Source of the DNA: Gnetum montanum
Taxonomy: Eukaryota; Streptophyta; Gnetopsida; Gnetales; Gnetaceae
Direction: 5' to 3'
Assembly (NCBI GenBank): GCA_015680685.1
Contig: MNCI01035621.1
Location: 842,363 to 906,362, forward strand
DNA length: 64,000 nt
In this document: one piece after another, positions 56,516 through 64,000 of the stretch
Position numbering within the stretch: position 1 is the first letter of the stretch
How the letters are laid out: every line of letters begins with the position of its first letter
Notes under the pieces: model-generated
The model's input: only the letters and a program-made list of their open reading frames with translations
What the model was told of the DNA's origin: nothing
The model's database searches: none
Program-made: the position numbers and the translations under genes

Positions 56516-57369
56516 AACTTTAGTTTTCATTCTTGGCCTATACCTAATAATTGAAATTCTTGGTGTAGGAAGAATTTCCTTACCTATTTGAAAGATAATT
56601 ATTCATGACTATGGATGCCATGTCTAAACATTCATTTTTTGAATTGATGCTTTTATTGAAGATAGCCTCTTCAAGGATTCAACTATATAGTTGAGACCCC
56701 TCTTATCACCACTTGATCATCCATTGTTGATAATTTCCTTCAGTTGTACAAAGCTACAAGTAAACTTACTAAATAAATTAAATGTTATTTGAGTAGAATT
56801 GCCTTTCATATTATTTTTTAGCAATAGCACTTCCTCTTTTAAATTTAAGTTCTCTTATTTAGCTGATTCAAACATCATCTTGTAGCTCTTAACTTCTTTC
56901 TCTTCTCTTTTAAAAGTTTGTTATATTTTTCATTAACTTTGACCACCATATTCAATTGTTTCATTAGTCCTTCAAAATAAATATCCTCTATTTCCACATA
57001 TTTAGTTTCATTTGAGTTTGATCCATGTTCATCTTTGCTTGGACCTATAGTCTCACTAGTGTTAGGAATGTCTTGCTCACTTGGGTTAGTATACATAAAA
57101 CCTAGAAAGTCATCATGAGAGTCATCATCATTAATTATATTTGGAGAGAAAAAAATAAATCTTATGTGACAATATCACTATCATTAATTATTATATTAGT
57201 GTGAGAAAAATGAGCAAAAGAGTTTTCTTCAATATCCTCATTCCCTATGTTAGTTTCTAAGTATTGTAATTCATTTTTTATTTTAGCTAACTAATATTTT
57301 AATCTATCAAACTTGTACAATGTATTCTTTGGTTTGAATATGGTTCCATGCTTTTTCTAATTTTTTTCA
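56516..57369 (-). pseudogene. C1 region between gag and zinc knuckle
   Basis: Low-similarity part of the gag polyprotein. 56875-57096 is open and polar (MKQLNMVVKVNEKYNKLLKE), with probable coiled-coil character, and Ser/Asn-rich before that. Such Glu/Lys-rich linkers are found in plant Copia gag. Confidence 0.5.
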
Positions 57370-58113
57370 TCTTTCTTCTTTTTGGGCACTCGACAATCAT
57401 ATGACTTGTTTCATGATAATAATAAGAGAAAGATTTGCAATCTCCTTATTAGAATATGAATTTGATGTTAATGATTCCTCTTTTTGTTCAATTATCTTAG
57501 CATTAGCTCTAAATATAATTTTCTCTTAGTAGCTAGATGAATGGTATCCTCCTTTTCTAATCTTTAAGGTAGAGAGAATACTATAGAGCTTAGCTATTGT
57601 CAACTTGGAGAGATCTTTTGCCACTTCTATGGAAAATACTTAGGCCTAAAATATATTTGGTAAAAATGATATAATTTTATGATAGAATATTACTTCAGAT
57701 TGTGTTTCATCAAGCATAGTCATCTCATTCACTATTTAATCTACTTGGCTGAAAACTTTGTTGATACTTTTACTTTCTTCCATTCTTAAAGTCTTAGAGC
57801 ATGCTCTTAGGATCAACATCTTGGAATTCTTCACATTTTCATCTCCTTCATAAGTTTCTTGAAGATACTACCACATATCTCTAGCTGAATAATGATGCAT
57901 AATATTTATGCAAAATGCTCTATCTAAGCCACACGCAATGTTGTTCATAGCTTAAGCATCATGCACTGCATTCATTGTTCCTCTACTCACTACCTTCTAT
58001 ATATAATCCCCATGAACCAATAGGTATGTTTTCATTTTAAACTTCCAAAGAGGATAATCTATACCATTGAACCATGGAGATTTGTTGAATGAGAATCCCT
58101 TAGCTTGTATCAT
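57370..58113 (-). pseudogene. Gag of C1
   Basis: The start is the ATG complement at 58111-58113: MIQAKGFSFNKSPWFNGIDY, then PLWKFKMKTYLLVHGDYI, the classic Copia gag opening (P.F.G.NY..W...M..yL). Further: MNNIACGLDRAFCINIM, ARDMW*YLQETYEGDENVKN, KSINKVFSQVD and VNEMTMLDETQSEVIFYHKI. A first degenerate knuckle (YYYHETSHMIVECPKRRK) lies at about 57378-57440. Stops where Gln, Trp or Arg is expected. Confidence 0.8.
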
Positions 58114-58164
58114 AGCCAAGAAAAAATAACAACATAGACTATTAAGTCTAATAGTGTTGATCAA

Positions 58165-58177
58165 GCTTTGATACCAA
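58165..58177 (-). other. C1 primer-binding site (tRNA-Met type)
   Basis: On the minus strand TTGGTATCAAAGC, one base from the TGGTATCAGAGC complementary to initiator tRNA-Met, typical of plant Copia elements. It directly follows the 5' LTR and fixes orientation and LTR edge. Confidence 0.9.
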
Positions 58178-58178
58178 T

Positions 58179-60444
58179 TATTCTTTTCTAGACATAGCCA
58201 TAGACACTTGAAGGGGTGCTAAATCAAGACCTTTTAAAAAGCTAACTCAACCAGAGGCTAGTAGAAGATGAAATAAAAGACGTCAAATTAGCTTAGTATA
58301 AGAAGAGAGAGTACTAATCCAAAAATGAGAAAACAAACATCAAGCTCTCTAAGGTGCTTTAATTTCTATATTTATTAGCCTACATCCACCATAAAACACT
58401 CCTCAAATCCTAAGGGGCAAAGTAATTTCATTAATCAAAAGAAATTTACAAGGCTTCTTTACAATTCTAGATTGAGCATAAACTAAGCTCAAAATCATAG
58501 AAGAAATAGCTCTCATAGCACAATGTAAGAGAAAACACTCTACCTTATTGCACATAGAGACTCAAGAGTTTTCTTGTTCCACAAAAATGAAGAATAGAGG
58601 CTTTATAGAACACAAAGCATGAAGAGAGAGAATGAAAGAAATAGAGGAGAAGAGAAAATTCTAGCTTTAAGCATAGGGCCAAAACTAGAAAATAGAACTA
58701 AGCTTAATAGATCCAATTTATAGCCATCATTCTCTCTAGTCATTTTTAGAGCTATTCATTTAGCCATTGCTACTTTGCTAAGGAAACACACAAGGAAATT
58801 TTCTGTAGTCGTTACAAACCCATTAATGAGGAGTAGTTGAAGAAGATGCTCTCATATCTATTTGAGATTCCATTATTGCTTTTGTATTAAGTTTTAGGCA
58901 ACCATTAAAGCTAAGCAAGGACAAAGAAATCAATCTTTTCTTCTTGACACATATGACTCTTCCCATGAAGGAAATGCATTTCTAAAGTATCAGCTCTTGT
59001 AGCTCTACCTACTTTCCCTTTAGTAGTAATGTAATTTAGCTTGGAATTTTATTAGGAATCCTTTTAATTTTGCAGACATGGCTTATTTCTCTATAAATTA
59101 GCTTTATATAGACTTTGGATGTACTAAAACAAATAGCTTTTTCATATAAGCCTCTTTTTTATCTTCGTAGTTATGGTACAACCTTTTCTAATGTAGCTAG
59201 TTTAAGGTTCCTTTATTTTATAGGCTTTGATCATGAACTAAAGTGATCTAGTAAATATGGCTCTTTCAAGACAATTCTAATATGTGCTTCCTTTCTTACT
59301 GATGCTTCAAACCACCTTAGTAGAGTAGAAAAATGCTTCTATTATTTGGGATTACATGGAAGAGTTGGCCATTAGATGAGCTTTGAGCATCTAGATGAAA
59401 CATTGCAATTTGAAATTACCACTAGGATTAATATAAAGTGATGAGATAAATAGAAATATTTTTACACATAACTCAAAAACTATCTTAACATGGCCCACTA
59501 AAGCTTATTTGTAAAATACTGATACAAAGGCCTTTATGTGTGAAGCTAAAAACTAAAGGTTGCTAAGTTGGAAAGTATACTTTAGCATACATGTTTTTAA
59601 TGTTTAATCCCTTAGCCCCATAGATTTTAACAACAAATTAATACAAGTTAGAATAATTTTTTACATCAAGCTTACATGGAAGAGCTATACGAATGATTCT
59701 ACAAGCTTGATTCTATTTTTTGGGTTGGATTAAAATCCAATATGTGCATGTGATTTTGTCTACACTTTAGCTTGGTCCTAAAAATCTTTTAATGCAAACA
59801 CTAAGCTTATTAAAAAAGGAATGGAATTTGATGCTATCATTGTATAATGGAGCTTATTATCTTTAAAAAGAGCTTTTCATGCTTACTCAGCAAGGTTAAT
59901 CTAGAGTAGGGAAAGTGATCTGGATGGGAATACACTAGTTTCTAAATGCCAATGTGGTAGAGTAGAAAACAAAGTGCTTGAGTTAAATTAGAAACAACTT
60001 GTTAAGATGACATGGTAGATGTGAATCCATCATCTATATGGGGAAAACTCATCTATATGAAAATAATTGCTAATTCTAAAAGCTAACTCAAAAAACTTTA
60101 ACACTTTAAATACATGAGATTTTTCTTATTTTATTTGCTCTTGGATAAAAGCTTTATGATGATAGCCTAACCCAACAAAGCTTATCTAGATTTGAAAAAA
60201 TGATCTAGATGTAAAAAGCTCAACTTCTAAATGCTAACAAGGTATAGACACTTAAACAAAAAAGCTAAATGTTGTGATACAAATGATGAAGCTTATCTAG
60301 AGCTAAAGAGCTCATATAAATGAAAATATAGCTTCATATAAATGCTAACATGGGACTTGAAAGATACAAACAATAGAAGCTTGATTCCACATAACAAAAG
60401 AACTTAACTAAGCTCAAAACACATACAAAATAAATTATGCAACA
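58179..60444 (-). repeat. C1 5' LTR (right copy)
   Basis: Pairs with 11570-13821. It has an extra piece of about 23 bp near 58220 (GTGCTAAATCAAGACC) missing from the left copy. Ends ATTATGCAACA. The CATCTAGATG-like words are also here. Confidence 0.85.
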
Positions 60445-60449
60445 GTAAT
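60445..60449. repeat. C1 target-site duplication, right (GTAAT)
   Basis: Same five bases as 11565-11569. Host flank starts after it. Confidence 0.75.
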
Positions 60450-61189
60450 ATTATTTGACTTTGTTTGTTTCTTCCTTCTTAGCTCCATCCAAATTAACGT
60501 CTATAGCATTATTGATTGCAGGCTCAAAATCATAAAATTTATTTGTAGTCTATCATGTAAGTTTTGAAAATGAAGGCTATAATAGTGCTACTTTTGTATG
60601 GTAGCCATCTCCTACTCCTACATGATATCCATCTCCTTTATGTATGCTTAAAATTTGGGGTGTGATACTATCAGTTCTCATCATGTGCCACCATCCTCTG
60701 AATTTATTCTCTGCAAGAAGAAAAAACACCAAGTAAAATAGTAATTTACAAATATAAATTCAAAAAGTCAAATAAAACCATATTTTATAAGAAGATACTA
60801 GAAGTTTCCAAAAACAAAGTTAACACAAGAATATTTATTAAAAGAATTCATAATTTATAAAAAGCTAAAGCATAAATAAAATATTTCAATAAAGCATAAG
60901 ATAATTGAAATAAAATACACATTGGAAGCCAAAACATAGAATAAGATAGATTAATGCAAGATTAGTAACCATAAATCAAGTAATTAGGAATATGGAGTGT
61001 TATAAATCTTATAGAAAATCTTCAATTTTCCAATATTGTATTATTACTATAGAAGGAATGCAACAAATATTGCCAAAACTATCAAGATGAAAACCCAAAA
61101 ATAATTCCTAGTCAAGATAGCTCTCAACTACAATCTTTAATTTTCCAATATGTTACACTACTATAGAAAGAATTGACAATCAGCAAACC
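60450..61189. other. Unassigned right flank
   Basis: About 740 bp of A/T-rich DNA with no frame recognised. It was next to position 11569 before C1 inserted. The upstream part of the following LINE may lie in its right end. Confidence 0.4.
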
Positions 61190-63030
61190 AATTTTTTAAT
61201 AAGCAATACCTCTTTAAGGCCTATGATAGCATTAGTTGGGACTATCTTAATGTCATCCCTTATAAACTTCAACTTAACTCTTATTACATAAATCATGTTA
61301 GAATCTTGTTGGCTGAAGCCTCAACTAAAGCCTTCATTATTGGTAGATGTTTTAAGAGATTCTCTTTGTGTTTGTTTGTTTATCAAGAATGTCCTCTATC
61401 ATCCAACCTATTTATTATTATAACCTTAGGATTATCTTCACTCTTTAATGATGCTCTTCATAGAGAACAAATAAAGGGAGTGCACCTACATATCTCAACC
61501 AAGAAAATTCTTCCTAGCCAATATATAGATGATACTTTTCTTTTACTTAAATATGATGAAAAACCAATATCAAATGTTATTTCTCTTCTTAACAACTATT
61601 GTGCTACTTTACGAAGCAAGATGAATTGGAATAAAAGTATAGATATTTTTCATTAAAATCTTGATGAAGATATGTTTCTACAAGTTAATTGGAAATGAAT
61701 TAGTCCAATTAATCCTTTTAAATTTCTGGGGATCCTCTTTAAGTACTATATGTTCATCTACTAAACTTTGGTTTCATGTGCTTACTATAGTTCATCAAAA
61801 AATTATTAAGTGGTCCCCTTACTTTCTCCCTCTATTAAAAAGCTTAATTTTGCTTAAGCACATTCTCTCATTTATCCGTGTACTATTCTACCACTTTATC
61901 CCCTTATTTCATAGCTATCAAACATTTGCAATCTATGTTACCTAACTTTTTATAGAGAAAGAATAATGAATTCAAAGGATTTTATAGGGTGTCTTACAAT
62001 CATTTGACAATCCTAAAAGAAGGTAGAGAACTTGGTTTACCCAACATTCTTTCTCAAAGTGCTTTTCATGTTGGTAAATACTTCACAAAATCTCATATAG
62101 GTAGCCATCCTTGGTAAATTCTAACTTAACACAGGATGCAACACATGATACCTACTTCCAACTATAGAAGAAGAGTTGTTTGCTAGTTCTTTTTTTCACC
62201 TTTATATGCCAAATATCTAAGATCTTTTATTTTTCAAGTCCTATGGAGAGCTTGTAGAAGAATCAAATGTTTGGTTGCTTGGAACCCATATGGTTGGTCA
62301 CATTTTATTCTAAGGACAACATTAATCTAGTGGGCTTCCATTCTCGGCATAATTGATGTACCATGTAAAATAGCTTTCAGATTGCCATTATTATGATTAA
62401 TCAGGTTGAACTATATCATTAAAGTGATTTTCTTCAGTTCACTTTCCCTCTTGGGAAGAATAAGAAAAAGTATCTTATATACTTATTTTTAGACAAAATC
62501 ATCATTTTTATTCTTCTAAATATTTTAATGTAAACCTCAAAATCGAAATGTCTTGAACTTAAGTGGTATGATTATTGGAGATGGTTTGATAATTCTTCAT
62601 TTCACAAACTTAAAACTTTTATAATAATCAAGTAATCAAGTAAAGAAACAAAATGTAAGGACAAAATATAAAGGATTGAGAATATCCATATTACAAGAAA
62701 TCAATTGAAAAGCTTGTTCAAACAATTATGAACTTCTTAGTGATAATCCAAAATTTCAAATTTTTATTGTTTCTAATTTACAATGATTTTCCCCTTTGTT
62801 ATAAGGTAGAGTACCAATCCAATGCTTCTTATACTTATACTTTTTGCAACAATTTTGAAGATACTATACACTTCATGCTTCAATGTAATCATACTTAAAT
62901 AATTTGGAGATACATTTTTTAGTTTCTTTTATAGCCTAAACCTATTTTGAATCCATTTTATAGATTTATTTTCCTAGTGAAATATTTCACTCATTATAAA
63001 AAATATTGGATTCTTTTCTTAGGGGATCTC
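61190..63030 (+). pseudogene. LINE (L1-type) RT and zf-RVT relic
   Basis: RT blocks: FKAYDSISWDYLNVI (D..KAYD.V.W..L), ILLAEASTKAFIIG, YQECPLSSNLFIIITLGLSS (QG.PLSP.LF), then YIDDTFLLL at the active site (FADDT.LF, both Asp present), WNKS and FKFLGILFK. After the stop at 61654 the protein continues with shifts: HILSFIRVLFYHFIPLF, then KEGRELGLPNILSQSAF. At 62824-62912 TFCNNFEDTIHFMLQCNHT*IIW matches the zf-RVT module (C..C....ET..H....C.....W). It is a 5'-truncated copy lacking endonuclease. It is a different kind of LINE tail from the relic at 640-1490. Confidence 0.75.
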
Positions 63031-64000
63031 ATTTTGCAATTTTGTAAATAATGTTTCTTCATCATCTTCAATGGTATCATAGATTTTCTTTTATATATTT
63101 TCTTACTTCAACTTAATTGCAATAGAAAGTTCACATTGTAAACATCAAGTTACAACTTGAAAAACTTCTATTTTACTTGCAGGCTAAAGATAGCCCCAAT
63201 GTTGAAGAGTCTTATATGCTCTTGTAATCTATTTAACCTTATGAACATGGACCATTATGATAAGGATTGCTACATTATGGAGTGTGTTGACACTACCTAT
63301 TTGTTTTTGGTATTTTGACTCCTTATTTCTTCCTTAAAGTAATACATACTTGCTAATGTGGCCCTTCTCTAATTTTTGTAATATCCTTTTTCTAAATTGA
63401 TGAGGCTAAGGTAGGTCTAGCATGAAGCAAAGGTTCAAAAGTTAAAAAATGAAACCTTTTTAATGGAATCATAAATAAATTTAAATAATGAAGTGTTCTT
63501 AACATTGTAATCATTTCTAAGTACAAGCCAATGACCAATTGATTAACTTTTATTGCTCTGCACCTAGGTTCATAGCCTAATACTAGCAACATACACCAAC
63601 TTACCTTGGCATAAAAAAAAAGCAAGAAAAAAATATTGTAATCTCTTTTCTTTTTAGATATCATAATTAACAAATGTATTGTATTCATGATCTTGTGAAT
63701 TACAATCATACAAATATTTTTATCCAATAAAAAATTAAAAATTATAAGGGTTATATTATGTCTAAATAAATTTTACTCTTTGTTATGTTTTTCTAACTTC
63801 ATGGAGGATATAAATCATGAGCATTAACTTTATTTTGCTAGAAAATATGTTCTAAGAAAATATTATTGAAGTAAAAGATAGAAAAAATAATATAAAGTTA
63901 ATTATATGAAAAATTAATTTAATGTCAATAATAAGAATGATCCAATGATAATAAAGATACGAGAAAATAAAAGTTTCTATGGTCATTTTTACTAGCACTA
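63031..64000. other. Unassigned right end
   Basis: Nearly 1 kb of A/T-rich DNA. The frame on the minus strand at 63392-63727 shows no family resemblance and I do not call it. No repeat shared with the rest of the window was noticed. Confidence 0.4.

Larger units (their letters stand above)
11570..60444 (-). mobile_element. Ty1/Copia retrotransposon C1, split by a nested insertion
   Basis: Outer element of a three-level nest. LTRs of about 2.25 kb lie at 11570-13821 and 58179-60444. Reading right to left: primer site, gag, protease, integrase, RT, RNase H. Integrase before RT is the Copia order. The piece between RNase H and the PPT is split: 53.7 kb joins to 14.04 kb once the inner Gypsy G1 is removed, leaving an element of about 9.2 kb, a normal Copia size. 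Matching GTAAT duplications flank it. LTRs differ at perhaps one site in five by eye, so it is old. Frames are broken throughout. Confidence 0.85.

Noticed and set aside
63392-63727. 111-residue minus-strand frame
   Set aside because: No motif, AT-rich, and no neighbour context to support a gene.

Overview
The window looks like plant nuclear DNA from a large, repeat-rich genome, probably a seed plant. It is AT-rich. I see no intact host gene, rRNA, tRNA or CRISPR array. Almost everything recognisable is decayed retrotransposon: Ty3/Gypsy elements of two kinds, one Ty1/Copia element and two non-LTR (LINE/L1-type) fragments. Many premature stops sit where a Gln, Arg or Trp codon is expected, and there are many C/T and G/A differences between LTR pairs. 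This fits long-silenced, methylated DNA. The species cannot be named from the sequence.

Layout. 640-1490: LINE C-terminal relic (+). 1737-10941: Gypsy-type element 'G3' (-) with two LTRs of about 1.98 kb, an internal deletion and a scrambled pol. 11570-60444: Copia element 'C1' (-) with LTRs of about 2.25 kb, a tRNA-Met-type primer site and 5-bp GTAAT target duplications. It is split by a second element, the Tat-like Gypsy 'G1' (-), at 14039 to about 53690. G1 is split in turn by a third element of the same family in the opposite orientation, 'G2' (+), at 29504-48194, with exact GGTAT target duplications. 61190-63030: second LINE relic (+). Nesting gives the order of events: C1, then G1, then G2.

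G1 and G2 share one unusual plan: LTR - primer site - gag - protease - long spacer - RT - RNase H - second RNase H - integrase - repeat array - PPT - LTR. In both, the spacer between protease and RT carries a multi-exon gene on the strand opposite to gag-pol (G1: + strand, about 23769-28799; G2: - strand, about 38900-36627). The two copies align exon by exon and share GT-AG junctions. Blocks of short repeats lie at the module borders: a GGCCTTAAACTAG-type unit of about 30 bp, 23-bp palindromes, a 47-bp minisatellite and a 24-25-bp GCATAGCA unit. The LTRs and leader contain related palindromic words. I regard this antisense gene plus its border repeats as the most interesting system in the window. 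All sense and antisense copies are now broken, so they inform on past biology.

Boundaries, domains and splice sites were read by eye. Identity statements are rough impressions, not computed values.
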